From NCBI GenBank assembly GCA_047967505.1, contig CM106540.1: a stretch of DNA of 64,000 bases; one strand, given 5' to 3'. Under the pieces are notes generated by a model. The model was not told the DNA's origin. It did no database searches and worked only from the letters and a program-made list of their open reading frames with translations. The stretch comes from Dipteris shenzhenensis. Lineage: Eukaryota > Polypodiophyta > Polypodiopsida > Gleicheniales. Shown here in pieces: positions 45,101 through 56,430 of this stretch. Position 1 is the first letter of the stretch. Every line of letters starts with the position of its first letter. The position numbers and the translations under genes were made by a program.

Positions 45101-46182
45101 CACGCAGGAGAGTCCGCGGGAGTTCTCCACTTGCCATCGGTTGATCGATGGGAGGAATGCCATGACATGAGCTCTGCAATAGATTTGCACTTGAACATAT
45201 GTTGGATGCGAGGGATTATGGGAAAATGTCGCAATACCTTACGAGGCACGTCCAAGGTTTTGAGATCTGCTCTATATCTTGCCTCTCCACAAGTAGGACA
45301 CTCTCTTGCATCCTTATGTAGTCCACGAAACAAAACGCAATCATTGACACATGCATGGATGCGCTTGTAATCTAATCCTCCAAGAGAGGTCACATGTTGC
45401 CTTGCCATATCTCTTGAGGTCGGTAATTTATTCTCCCTTGGAAGCATTTTACACAATAGCCTGCACGTGAAGACCATAAATGAGGAAAAGCATTCGAGTA
45501 ATTGACCCACTAGCATAATTCACCATGTTTGCAAAATCGACTTTAAAGCTTACTTGAGTAATGCATTCAAACTTGCATTGCTCCATCCATAGATGGTTTG
45601 CAAGTTTAGTAACTCAAGGGAGGCACGTAGAACAGAGAATATGCACCCCTCAAACAGTGGAGTCGATGCTGCGGTAAAAAGATCATCCTGCTCCATGCTA
45701 TTATCCCTCCCTTGATGGACATATAAATCCCGCACCATATCATCAAACACCTCCTCCTCCACGGCTTCATGAGGTAATGGCGGAGGGCTACTATCACCAT
45801 CACTCCATGCATCCATAACGGTCCCTCCTGAAGATCCCACCTCATATCGCCGACGCTTCGCCTCCTCACAACGGGCATAGGGTAACATGTGCGGGTGTGG
45901 CACTGCATCCTGTATCAAATTAAAACGGGATCATTATAACTCAAACATATGAACACCCATAGGTATCTCAATCAACCTTAACTTACAAATCCTTACCCTG
46001 TTTACGGTCACATCCCATTCTCCATACTTTGAGATATGATTGAGCGTAATCCTGCGTGCACGATACATGTTTCCTCGACATCGATCACACAGACATTTGA
46101 TTTTTTGCTCCAACCACATTTCGCGATGGTGGATACGGAGGGATTCATCCTCACTGGAGCTGCTTGTTGAAGATGGAGACAT
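42199..46182 (-). pseudogene. CACTA-B TNP2-type transposase, nearly complete
   Basis: Minus strand, ATG at 46182. Exon 1 46182-45997 (KCLCDRCRGNMYRARR, transposase-associated domain), exon 2 45909 to about 45551, exon 3 about 45461-44719 with the Transposase_21 core (ARYRADLKTLDVPRKVLRHF, RSTDGKWRTPADSPAWK, GMDGVNPFG, LMWTMHDFPGYGECSG), exon 4 about 44637-44401 (CPVCGP...LPPDHPR), exon 5 44321-43902, then DUF4218-like (43788-43051), DUF4216-like (42860-42588) and an Asp/Glu-rich tail (42546-42199). Exon edges show GT/AG signals. An in-frame TAA near 42902 (CAA in the C copy) interrupts it before DUF4216. TNP2 catalyses excision and integration in CACTA elements. Confidence 0.88.
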
Positions 46183-46229
46183 CCTACAAACAAACAACCC
46201 ACCAAATTTGCTCTTCTTCAAATGCTTAA

Positions 46230-47160
46230 CTTAAAAACTCTGTGTTGCGTCTATCACCGCGTCTATCGTCGCGTCTAATGTCGCATCTAACTGCGCGTCT
46301 AAATGCCCGTCTACTCTGTGTATTTAAATGCGCCTGTAGATGCGCTAATAGACGCGACTATAGATGCACTACTCTGTGTATTCAGACGCGACTATAGACG
46401 CGCTAATAGACGCGACTATACCCGCGACTTTTAAACCTGCTTTTCGGCACGCCGCTCGCTTTGCTTTTCTTTTGACTACTTAAACTTCGCGAGCAGCTTT
46501 CTTCCTTCTTTATTAGCAGTTCTATAGATTCGAAGCTTAAGAGAGAGCCTCCCATACACAGTTCCAAGCTTTCACTCAAGACAAAGGGACCGTACCTACA
46601 CAGCTTGCTTCCAAGCCTAAAGAAGAGGAGGAGTACGAACAAGGAGAAGAAACAAGTTTGGAAAAGAAAGATCCTTCCATACCTTTTTCCAAGTAAGTCC
46701 TTTTGAAGTTGTTCTTGCTTGCTCTTTCCAGTTTTGTACTTTTTGGCATCCACGAAACGCAGCATCTAGGTATGAGCGACACGTTCTTTTGTCGGGCGAA
46801 ACGTCCTTTTCGACTTTTGAGTATTCTCGACTGTCGGAGCGCGTGTATAGAGGTGTCTGAGGGCGCGTCTATATGCGCGTCTGGCTTGTTACAGACACAC
46901 ACAGACGCGTATATAGACGCCCACACAGACGCTCTGTTAAACGGAGTTTTAAATGAATTTTTAGACGCGCTTTTAGACGTGCTGTTAGACGGATGTTTGG
47001 ACGGACTGTTAGACACGGTGGTAGACGCGCCTTTTAACGCACTGTTAGATAGATTGATGGACGGACTGTTAGATGCCCTTTTACTTGAACTGTTAAACGC
47101 TCTGTTAGACGTGTTTATAGACGCGAAGATTAGACGGGTCTATAGACGCGCTCTGACAGA
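46230..47160. repeat. CACTA-B inter-gene motif arrays, one with 15-bp period
   Basis: Between the divergent genes lie two blocks of TAGACGCG/CGCGTCTA words: 46240-46430 and 46830-47150. In the second, TTAGACGCGCTTT-like units repeat at a nearly constant 15 bp (46930-47130). Because 15 is a multiple of three, a 193-codon frame (46703-47284) translates it as LLDALLD-type repeats. I regard that frame as incidental. By analogy with En/Spm these may be binding sites that control the bidirectional promoter. Confidence 0.7.
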
Positions 47161-47233
47161 GCCTCTTTTTTTTTTTTCCCCTTTCTTCTCAGCTCCCAAA
47201 GTAATAGATTTGTTTATTTTTTTCCAGTTTAAC

Positions 47234-48715
47234 ATGTGGGGAGGAAGTGCTTCTAGCTCACCTGATCCACGTGAATCGATATGAAAGGATTTATATAATA
47301 TTTTAGGGCACCCTCCTAGTCCTGCGGAGTTATACGGGTACATGACGGGTACCCTTAACACTCCCCAGGAGTCGACACTACAGACTCCAAGCCACCCCAC
47401 ACCGCCTGAGATCACCCCAGCGGAGTCCGCACAGCCATCTTATGCCCCGTCTTATGCCCCTTCCCTCGTACTGTCTTATGCCCCTTCCCCCATGCCGTCT
47501 TATGTCCCTTCTGCCATCCCGTCTTATGCCCCTTCCCCCATGCCTTCAGGAGGTCCTTCTGCCTCAGCGAGCCGTCGACGTACTCCCCAGCCATCGAGAC
47601 TCGGTTCTCCAGCTACGAGTGGTCAGCGTAGTCCCGCGCAATCCCCAGCTACGAGTGGCCAGCGTACGAGCTCGACACGACAGGGTGGCAGGCATAGTAG
47701 CAGGGAGAGCGGTGGCAGATGCATGGCACAATGCTTTGGGCCATGTGGCGGTGAGGAGGATGATGATTCCGATGATTTAGACGTGCCTCTGGGTGATGGT
47801 ACGATTTATTATGACATCACCTAGACAGGAGGCATCTTGATGGATGCGCGGGGGAAGGACATAATGGCCTTCATGCGCTCTGTAATTGCTAACAATTACA
47901 GAGATTGCTTTATCCACTATAAAGACCACCCAAAGAGGTTGGCTGATGAGACCCTCGCTATTGTTCGCTCTAGGTATCCTAACCTCCCCAATCGCCAGTT
48001 CACATATAAATGGGGGAAGTCAAAGATTGTTACGATACTTAGCAATAAAAGATCTTCCCTTAAGAGGCAGGCACTAGCGGAGCTTGCCAGACTTGAGGCA
48101 GGTCAACCTCCAAGGGGCCCGCCCCACACCGCTCAGAAGCGTGAGTGGAAGAAGGCAATGAAGTCAGCGAGGGAGGAGCCCAGTCTGCAGCATGTGGAGG
48201 CACGGAGGATCCAGATGGAGGAGTATGGGAGCGTGCATTTTGGAGCAAGGGGTGTTGAATCATGGGAGGCCTAATTTGTAAGTATCGATCTCAAATTATA
48301 TTGCTTATGTAGTTTATTAGGAGGTTGGTTGTTTCTTTGTACTAATCCCTCCACAAAGTGTATCGCGGTCATGCAGCTTGAGATCGTGGGCAGATACCCT
48401 ACTCCAGTGAAGACAGCCTACCACCGCCACCATCGCAGAGGAGATACATGGAGGATACATGGAGGCACTTCTATGATGACGGGTTGATTACTGAGGAGCA
48501 GTATACCCGAGCTACTGGACAGGCCCCCCGGTATTTGAAAGTAATTAAATAATGCCAAAATTATAAGTAAAGATTTGATTTTTCATACATTGATATATGT
48601 TGTCCCTTGTTTACAGGGCGCCCCTGCACAAGACGACGAGGAAGACGAGGAAGGAGGTGCAGAAGGGAGCGCAGAAGGCAGCGCGGAAGGGAGCGTGGAA
48701 GGCAGCGAGGATTAG
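47234..48715 (+). pseudogene. CACTA-B second gene (TNPA-like position), acidic C-terminus
   Basis: Three exons: 47234 to about 48280, 48377-48540 and 48617-48715 (TAG). Order: MWGGSASSS start, Pro/Ser/Tyr-rich repeats (SYAPS, about 47430-47550), Ser/Thr/Arg-rich part, Asp-rich stretch, then a conserved block (GTIYYDIT, RGKDIMAFM, NYRDCFIHYK, KSKIVTIL, REWKKAMKSAREEPSLQH, EYGSVHFGARG), exon 2 LEIVGRYPTP and a Glu/Gly/Ser tail in exon 3. Lesions: TGA at about 47281, TAG at 47822 (CAG in A), 11-bp tandem duplication near 48445. Position and pairing fit the DNA-binding TNPA-type protein, but I recognise no named domain. Confidence 0.65.
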
Positions 48716-48719
48716 TCGT

Positions 48720-49040
48720 AGAAGTAGTGTTACTATTCTTTTTTGTACTTAAAGCCATTGGCTTGGCTTCGTGCCTCTTGTATATAGACTCCTCTTATTT
48801 TTTGTACTTGAAGCCACATGACATGGCTTAGCTTCCTTATTTTTTGTACTTGGAGCCACATGACGTGGCTTAGCTTCGTGCTATATGTATATACAAGCAC
48901 TTTTTGAGCTTTCAATTTTATTGCGTTTTGGAGTTGTAATATTTTATTTGGAATTGTAATTAAAATGCGGTTGGCTGTAAGAATTGAATTACAGAATGTG
49001 GATATGGGATTCTTGTAACTATATAGCATACACAACATAC
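48720..49040 (+). other. 3' region with repeated small stem-loops, CACTA-B
   Basis: After the stop, palindromic words AGCCACATGACATGGCT / GAGCCACATGACGTGGCT and AAGCCATTGGCTTGGCTT occur at about 48758, 48812 and 48851, each near TTTTTTGTACTTG. The same arrangement follows the second gene in A (about 50555-50660) and in C (minus, about 53950-54070). Its conservation among copies suggests a role in 3' end formation. Confidence 0.5.
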
Positions 49041-49069
49041 ACAGTATTCTATAAAATTTTTATTAAAAA

Positions 49070-49346
49070 AAAGGCGCGTCTATCAATGCGTTTAAAAACG
49101 CGTTTATATTCGCGTCTGTCTGTTTGACTTGCATCTATACGTGCGTCTATCAAAGCGTTTATATGCGCGTCTATTTACGCGTGTATAAGCGCGTCTATAC
49201 GTGCGTAAGTCTGATATATAGACGCGCAATTAGACGCGGGTCTCCTGACGCACAAATAGACGCGCAAATAGATGCGCCTGTAAGTTTTTTATTTAGTTCA
49301 TGAAACGCGTCTGTGCGTGCGTCTATGGGTGCTTTGTCTTGTTGTG
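49070..49346. repeat. CACTA-B right subterminal motifs
   Basis: GCGCGTCTAT, GACGCGCAA and TTTATATGCGCG words in both orientations run into the right terminus, mirror to the left end. Confidence 0.75.
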
Positions 49347-50522
49347 CCTGTGGTCAGGAGGTCCTTCTGCCTCACAGAGCCGTCGACGTACTTTCGTGCC
49401 ATCGAGAGTCACTTCTCTAGCTATGAGTGGCTAGCGTACTCTGGTGCAGTTGAGAGTCGCTTCTCCAGCTATGAGCAGCCAACGTACTAGCTCGACACGA
49501 CAGGGCAGCAGGTGTAGTAGCAAGGAGAGCGGTGGGGGATGCATGGTAACCTACTTTGGGGGGGGTAGTGGTGGGGACGGGGATGATTTAGATGATGCAG
49601 ACGTGCCAGAGGGTGATGGTACGATTTACTATGACATCACTCAGACTAGAGGCATCTTGATGGATGCACGGGGGAAGGACATCATGGCCTTCATGCACTC
49701 TGTAATTGCTAACAACTACAGAGATTGCTTTATTCACTACAAAGACCATCCAAAAAAGTTGGTTGATGAGACCCTCAGGTATCCCAATCTCCCCAATGTT
49801 CAGTTCACAGATAAATGGGCCAAGTCAAAGATTGTTACAATACTTGGCAATAAAATTTCTTCGCTTAAGAGACAAGCACTAGCCGAGATTGCCAGCTTGA
49901 GGAAGGACCATTTATCTCCTTCAACCAACACTACAGGTTAGATGTCCCCCTCTATAGCGTCTGCATTGATAGGGTGAGAAGCCTTGATCAAAGTTGCTTG
50001 TAAATTTCAATGGCATTGACGTACTCAAGACGAACCCCAGTCTATAGCATGTGGAGGCACGAAGGATCCAAATGGAGTAATATGGAAGCGTGCATTTTAG
50101 AGCAGGGGGTGTTGAATCATGGGAGGCCTAATTTGTAAGTATCGATCTCAAATTTATTGTTTATGTAGTTTATTAGGAGGTTATTTCTTTGTACTAACCC
50201 CTCCGCAAATTGTGTCATCTTGTAGCTTGATATCGTGGGCAGATACCCTACTCCTGTCGAGACAGCCTACCACTGTCACCATCATTGGAGGCATTTCTAT
50301 GATGACGGCTTGATTACTGACGAGTAGTATATCTGGGCTATTGGAGCGCCCCCCCAAGTATTTGAAAGTAATTAAATAATGTCAATATTTAAGTAAAGAT
50401 TTGTTTTTTCATACATTGATATATGTTGTCCCTCGTTTACAAGACCTTGGGCTGATCAAGAGGAAGAAGGGAGCGAAGAAGGGGAGGAAGAAGGGAGCGA
50501 GGATGCGGAGAACTTAGATTAG
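49347..50522 (+). pseudogene. CACTA-A second gene, 3' part
   Basis: It resumes at GGTCAGGAGGTCCTTCTGCC exactly as in the middle of the B gene (about 47546). It contains the conserved block (GTIYYDIT, RGKDIMAFM, NYRDCFIHYK) with CAG intact where B has TAG, a short deletion around 49775, loss of frame after 49930, the LDIVGRYPTP exon near 50228 and the Glu-rich tail ending at TAG 50520-50522. Joined with 41499-41743 it is one gene broken by element B. Confidence 0.72.
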
Positions 50523-50939
50523 TCGTGGAAGTAGTGCTAGCTACTCTTTTTTGTACTTGAAGCCACTGGCTTGGCTTCATGCCTCTCTTGTATATACACT
50601 CCTCTTATTTTTTGTACTTGAAGCCACAAGACGTGGCTTGGCTTCATGCTATATGTACATACAAGCACTTTTTGAGCTATGAATTACTATACACTCCTTT
50701 TATTTTTTTGGCTTTCAATTTCCTTGTGCAACGTTCTATCAATTAATGCCTTGTGAACTAAATGTTTTGGAGTTGTAATGTTTTATTTAGAATTATAATC
50801 ATCAGCTATCGACGTGCTTGCAATCGTGCTAATTAAAATGCGATTGGCTGTAAGAATTGAATTGCACAATGTGGAAATGGGATTCTTGTAACTACATAGC
50901 ATACACAACATAAACAACATTCTGTTCAACCACACAAAA

Positions 50940-51271
50940 TTCTGCTTTTATTAACAAAAAATATTCTATAGAGTGTCTATAAACGCGTCTATAAACGCAT
51001 CTGTGTACATGTCTCTCTGTTTTTTTTTAATTTCTAGCGGGGCATCTATTTGTGCGTCTATAGGTGTGTCTATGTATGCGCCATCTATTTTTTTTCTAGT
51101 AGGGCATCTATTTGCGTGTTTATAGGCACGTTTGTTTGTTATATAGATGCACCTTTAGACACGGGTAAATAGACATGCCAATAGACGTGCAAATAGACAC
51201 GCCCGTAAGTTTTTTTTTAAGTTAAGAAAACATGTCTGTGTGCACATCTGTAGGTGCTTTGTCTTGTTGTG
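50940..51271. repeat. CACTA-A right subterminal motifs
   Basis: Words like GTCTATAAACGCG, GCGTCTATAGG and AGACGTGCAAATAGACACG run to the terminus at 51271. They are more diverged (often ACATGT for CGCG) than in B, consistent with greater age. Confidence 0.7.
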
Positions 51272-51274
51272 TTC

Positions 51275-51520
51275 TCCACAACAATTCTCAACTTCATCTT
51301 TGATGAGATGTGTATGCCTAATCAAGCATCTCAAGCATTAATCAATCTACCACATGATCCTAATTTCAAAGATGTGTATGCTTAATCAAGCATTAGATCG
51401 ATCTCCCACATGATCCTAATCATCAAAGATGTGTATGCTTAATCAAGCATCTCAAGCATTAGATCAATCTCCCACATGATCCTAATTATCAATCTCCTAC
51501 ATGATCCTTTAGGAACACAT
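51275..51520. repeat. Dispersed CAACAATTCTC repeat, right of CACTA-A
   Basis: Continuation of the 36108-37057 repeat family: GATGTGTATGCTTAATCAAGCAT...ATCAATCTCCCACATGATCC occurs three times in tandem. These units supply the empty-site reference for both CACTA-A and the foldback element. Confidence 0.75.
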
Positions 51521-51739
51521 CCAAGGTATCATGCTCATTGTTTGCTACGTCTTTGATGTTCTTCGTATCAAAAGGCTACATACTCCACATATAGGTTTGA
51601 GTAAAACTTTGAGGAGCTTAAAGTGTTATCTCTTGTGGAGGTTATATAGGCATTGGCTCATAAGGTAGGGGAGGAGCATTGGAAGTGCTTGCTTCCTTAT
51701 CATCTACTATGATATTTTGTATGTCTCCTCATCTTCAAA

Positions 51740-52070
51740 GGCATGTCACTTCCTTGGGGTAGCTTGAAACACAATATACCGAAATTGTGTCCAAGCTATC
51801 TAGTTCAAAAATAACTTGAAAAGAATAATGCCATCAAGAGCATTAACAGTCTAATATTCTATAATTCAAATTAGTGTAGCACAAAGATGCACATATTTAC
51901 AATGATGAGATAGCACAAATGTATCCTTAAGGTCATCCCAAAATTTGGTTGAGACAATGGAGACAAAACCATTCAAATCTTTTCTCATAGACATTACTTT
52001 CAACCATTTGACATTCACATTATAAACAACTATCAGAGAACATTCTATTAAAATTACCCTAAACATTTTG
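51740..52070 (-). pseudogene. Old TNP2 C-terminal fragment
   Basis: Minus-strand frame 52066-51866 reads VVYNVNVKWLKV...GFVSIVSTKFWDDLKDTFVLSHHCKYV, a diverged match to the DUF4216-like region of the CACTA TNP2 genes here. Further on (about 51800) weak similarity to FEVDSLA continues. No termini were found. It is a fourth, older CACTA relic. Confidence 0.65.
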
Positions 52071-52439
52071 ATATAAATGAATTCTAAATCTTAAAATCAA
52101 TTTTACCATAGATAAAGAGATAGGATCGACATAACCATGGATATAGACCTGATAAAAGGGTAATGTCAATATAAACATCACTAAAACTATCAATCATTGA
52201 TGTCTATATGAATGCTTAGGCATATGACTCCTAGAGACACATCCTCTAAGTTGATTTGGATAGCAAATTTTGTGTTGTATTGTAGGGCATGTTCTTTATA
52301 GTATGCATGTACTTAGCCATGTGGATTGTTATAACCACCTTTGTTTGATGGTTTAAAGTCATTATCTTGTGCTATCTTTTATGGTTCACTACTACATGCC
52401 GAACTATTTCCAATGCATATCTCCCAACATTTTAGCAAC

Positions 52440-53444
52440 CTAAGAATATTTTTTGCACTGTGGGGGATACCTAGCCTATATACTCAATCTTGTAGATGAA
52501 TCTTGTGTTGATTAACTTTTGTATCTCTTCCCTGACAATCATTGCATACTTTGGATTCATTGGGTAGGTCTCAACTGCACCAGTCTAATACAATCCAGCA
52601 TAGGGATGGTGTGTTGTACGACCTTTAGCGGTATTCCCTTCACATTGGTATAATTCCAAGAGAAGAAATCTTGATATTCATGCAATAGGGTAAGGAAGGC
52701 ATATTCTTGTTTAGGGGTTGGGTCATTGGCTATGTAGACTAGTTTAGTATCTTCGCCAACATTGGCAAGATCCAACTTCTTGACCTTAGCCAGACCATCT
52801 TGGCCATATTGGTTCCCTTGCTCTACCACCTGTTTAGCTTGCTCAATAAGTATTTTTTATTCTTGGACCATGTGAGCTTTGAAGTGCTTGGGGACTTGGC
52901 GTAAACCTATTTACTCTTCCTCATCATCCTCCAAGGCCTTTGAGGTGGGTTGCTTCTCCTTAGGGGAAGTCTTGGTGTCCTTGTCCTTTAAAGCCTTGTT
53001 TTTCCACGGTGGCTTAGTTTTCGAAGGGGCCTTAACCTCAGCTAGAGGGGTCTCCTCTTCCTTAAGGGATCCTAGTGGGGCCTTAATCCTACCCAATCTA
53101 TCTCCTCAATTAGATGATAACTCATGTGTGTGGTAATAGCACCCACATATCTCAACCAGTGAAGATCTCTCTTCACTTTTCATACCCCTTGGCCATCCTC
53201 TTGAAAGTTCCTTCAAGATGTTGATCATGTTTAAGGTAACTATAGTTCTTGACACCTGGGGATTGTAGGCCACCATTTTAATTCATGTCTTCTCAAAACT
53301 ATGTCTATGGTCATGAGGACATGCATCCAATTTTGGAAGAACTTAGGTTCTGGCAACAAAGCATACTAGTGTTCATCCCGGTCCTCCCCATATCCTCATT
53401 ACATGCTTGGAATACATTTATGGAAGTGTTCCTTCGTGTAGTAT
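52440..53444 (-). pseudogene. Ty3/gypsy fragment: start of reverse transcriptase
   Basis: The minus frame 52829-52557 has LLHEYQDFFSWNYTNVKGIP and VVQHTIPML, the segment leading into gypsy RT. After a shift the sequence continues NPKYAMIVREEIQKL...FIYKIEY (to about 52440). Upstream (53136-52880) is Lys/Pro-rich linker-like sequence. The element is cut at 53444 by CACTA-C and continues at 60592. Many stops; no LTR was identified in the window. Confidence 0.7.
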
Positions 53445-53610
53445 CACAACAAGGAAAAGGGATCATAGGCACATTCTTAGACGTATTTATTGACTTGAAT
53501 TAAAAAATGACGGGTGCGTCTACAGACCCGCATCTAAATGTGCATCTATATAACAACAAGACGTGCTCATAGAGCACACATAAATGCACTTATAGACGCT
53601 TTGTAGCAAA
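53445..53610. repeat. CACTA-C left subterminal motifs
   Basis: TTAGACGTA, GCGTCTACAGAC, GCATCTAAATG, TATAGACGC words near the terminus; fewer and weaker than in B. Confidence 0.6.
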
Positions 53611-54110
53611 AAATAAATAAAAACAAAATGTTGTGTGGATGCAAGATCCCATTTCTATAGTGTGAAATAGAATTCTTGCAGCCAACAACATTTTAATTTG
53701 CATGATTCCGCGTATGTCTATAGCTATTGGTAATTCGTTATATGTTATTAAATGAGTTAAGCGACGAAGTACTAGAATTTAAAGTCATATACAAGCTGAC
53801 AATTACAATTTTGAATAAAACATTACAACTCCAAAACATTTTACATCATAAAGCATTCATGGATAAAACATTGCACAAAGAAATTGAATGCCAAAAAAAT
53901 AACAGGAGTGTATATTGATTCATGGCCCAAAAAGTGTTTGAATATACATATAGCATGAAGCCAAGCCACCTATGGCTTCAAGTACATAAAAGAATACTAG
54001 CTAGCTAGTACTACTTGTAGCACTACTTCTATGATTAATTGGAGGCATCCTCATCTCCTGTGGCTTCAAGTACAAAAAAGAATACTACCTATCTAGCACT
54101 ACTTCTATGA

Positions 54111-55476
54111 CTAATCGGGGGCATCCTCGTCACATTCTCATCACCACTCCCACCACCCTCGGAGCCTTCTTTGTCACCTTTTTCCTCCTCAATACCCCAG
54201 AAGCCTGTAAACAAGAGACAACATGTATCAATGTATGTAAAATCAAGACAAATTTACAACATTACCATGGGCATTCTAGTAGCCTAGCTATACTACTCGT
54301 CAATAATCATCCCGTCGACATAGAAGTGCCTCCAAGTAGGTCCTCTGCCATCTCCAAGATGATAGGCTATCTCAGCAAGAGTAGGATATCTGCCCACAAT
54401 ATCGAGCTGCAAGATGATACAATTTGCAGAGGGGTTTGAACAAAGGAATAGCAGGCTGCTAATAAACCACATAAACACAATATAATTTGAGATCGATACT
54501 TAAAAATTGGGCCTCCTATGATGCAATACCCCTTGCTCCAAAATGCGAGGATCCATATTGCTCCATTTGGATCAATCGTGCCTCTCTGTGCTGTAGACTA
54601 GGGTCCTCTTTCATTAGCTTTAGGGCTTTCTTCCACTTGCGCTTATGAGTGATGTGTGGCTGCCCCCTTGGTGGTTGTCCACCCTCTATCCTGGCAATCT
54701 TGGCCTCATCTTGGCTAGTGCCTGCCTCTTTAAATAGCAAAGACCTCTTATTGGCAATGATATAGGTAATCTTTGTCTTTGCCCATGTGTCAGTGAACTC
54801 ATGGTATTCTGGATTTGGATACCTCTTGCGTAAACTCTTGATGGTATCCACAGCCAAACTTTCTTTCTGCTCTTTGAATTTTGTAAAGCAATCTGATCTA
54901 TAGTTCTTATGAACTACAAAGTTCATGAAGGACAGTATTTCCTTTCCCCGTGAATGCATGATCCCAGCCGTCATAGTGATATCATAGTAGAATGTACCAC
55001 CACCCTCTAGCACGTCTGCATCTAAATCATCCCCGCCACCAAAGCACTATGCCATGCCACTCTCCCTACTACTATGCCTACTACTACGTCGTGAGAGCTA
55101 CTGCGATGGGCACTCACCTCTAGAGAAGGGGCTCTCAAGACTACACGAGAGTAGGTGCACGGCTCTGCGATCTAGAAGGGGCTGCTGACTGCACAGGAGT
55201 AGGCTAGCGACTCGGTAATCTAGAAGGGACTCCTGACTGCATGGGAGTAGGATGGCGGCTTTGCCTTTTGCTAGGTTGTCTCTACACAAGGGTGACCACT
55301 AGTGGTGTGTGGTGGTTTGGAGTTTGTACTCTCAACTCTTGCAGGGTGGGTGGAGTGTTTATCATGTAGCTATATAACTCCTATGGAGTGGGAGGGTGCC
55401 CCAGAAGGTTATATAATTGTTGCAAGAATGCATCTTGAGGATCAAGCGAAGCTCCTAAAGAGCTTCCTGGCCACAT
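54111..55476 (-). pseudogene. CACTA-C second gene (TNPA-like position)
   Basis: Minus strand, ATG at 55476: MWPGSSLGAS, FLQQLYNLLGHPPTP, then stops. The conserved block is best preserved at 55013-54516 (GTFYYDIT, SRGKEILSFM, NYRSDCFTKFK, KTKITYII, KWKKALKLMKEDPSLQH, QYGSSHFGARG), then exon LDIVGRYPTLAEIAYHLGD (about 54410-54290) and an acidic tail ending with TAG at 54113-54111. At the CAG/TAG site of A/B this copy has ATG (Met). It is diverged from both A and B, which shows the gene family is older than the A/B split. Confidence 0.7.
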
Positions 55477-55554
55477 GATGAACTACAAATACACAAAGAC
55501 ACAAAGGCATATACACAAGTAATGAGTAGAGCATTCAAGCTAGGATATACATAG

Positions 55555-56430
55555 ACAATCTATGAGTAATAAGAGAAAGAAGAAGAGAGAAAAGAGAAGA
55601 GAATAAGGATAATAAGACAAAGAAGAAGAACATAAAAGAATAAAATAGGAGAAAGAAGAAAATAAAGGAAAGGAAGAGAAGAATAGAAGACGAGAAGAGA
55701 AGAGAAGAAGATAAGAAGAACAAAAAAGAAAAGAGAAGAAAGAACGAACAAAAGGCAAAAAGGGATCGGGAAGAGAATAAGAGGAAGAAGAGAAAGAAGA
55801 AGAGGATAAGATAAAGAAAATAAAAAGAGAGAAGAGAATAAGAGTAATAAGAGAAAGAAAAAGAGAGAAGAGAAGAGAAAAGAAGAGAAAAGAGAAGAGA
55901 ATAATAGTAATAAGAGAAAGAAGAAGAATATAAAATAATAGAAGAGGAGAACGAAGAAAATAAAGAAAGAGAAGAGGAGAAGAAGAGAGAAAAGAATAGA
56001 AGAAGATAAGAGAAGAGAAGAAGAGAAGAAAATTAGAAGAGAAGAAGATTACAAGAGAAGTGAAGAAGATAAGAAAAGCAGAGAAGAAAAGAGAAGAAAG
56101 AAAGAAGAGAAGAAACAAAGGGAGGAAGAGAATCAGAGGAAGAAGAGAAAGAAGAAGGATAAGATTAAGAATAAAAAAAGAGAAGAGAATAAGAGAAAGA
56201 AGATAAAGTCTTAGAAGAAGAGAGTAGAGAAGAGAACAAGAGTAATAAGAGAAAGAAGAAGAAGAGAAGAGGATAAAGAATAAAATAAAGGAAGAGAAGA
56301 GGAGAAGAAGAGAGAAAAGAAGAGAATAAGGGAAAGAAGAGAAGGAGAAAGAAGAGAAGAAGAAAAAAAAGAAGGAAGAGAATAAGGGAAACAAGAGAAG
56401 AAGAAAAGAAAAGAACAGATAGAAATGACA
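55555..56430. repeat. Polypurine tract, about 880 bp, CACTA-C
   Basis: GAAGA/AGAAGAG-rich, nearly pure A/G on the plus strand, equivalent to the pyrimidine tract of CACTA-A when element orientation is allowed for. Minus-strand frames up to 284 codons (Ser/Phe/Leu only) are spurious. Confidence 0.9.

Larger units (their letters stand above)
41744..49346. mobile_element. CACTA-B: complete CACTA-like element nested in A
   Basis: 7603 bp. Termini CACAACAACACAAAGCAACTA (41744) and ...GTGCTTTGTCTTGTTGTG (49346), with 3-bp duplication CCT at 41741-41743 and 49347-49349. It carries a leftward multi-exon TNP2-type gene with all domains and a rightward three-exon acidic-tailed gene. TAGACGCG-type motifs are dense at both ends and between the genes. 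It lacks the polypyrimidine tract of A and C. One stop in TNP2 and two stops plus an 11-bp duplication in the second gene make it at present non-autonomous. Confidence 0.93.
37058..51271. mobile_element. CACTA-A: CACTA-like element, split by CACTA-B
   Basis: The left terminus CACAATAAGTCAAAGCAACTA (37058) and right terminus ...TGCTTTGTCTTGTTGTG (ends 51271) form inverted repeats. The flanking 3-bp duplication TTC is at 37055-37057 and 51272-51274. Flanks rejoin into the CAACAATTCTC repeat, confirming the ends. Without B it is about 6.6 kb. It carries a leftward TNP2-type gene lacking its core, a polypyrimidine tract, and a rightward acidic-tailed gene split by B. Subterminal TAGACGCG-like motifs occur at both ends. 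A 3-bp TSD and CAC-type termini are hallmarks of CACTA (En/Spm) elements. Confidence 0.9.

Noticed and set aside
46703-47284. 193-codon LLDALLD-repeat frame
   Set aside because: It follows a 15-bp DNA motif array inside CACTA-B; the period explains the openness. Kept only as an observation about the DNA.
37058-51271. A single 14-kb multigene transposon
   Set aside because: Two sets of termini and two different 3-bp duplications show two nested elements instead.
55540-56394. 284-codon minus-strand frame
   Set aside because: Same artefact in the purine tract of CACTA-C.
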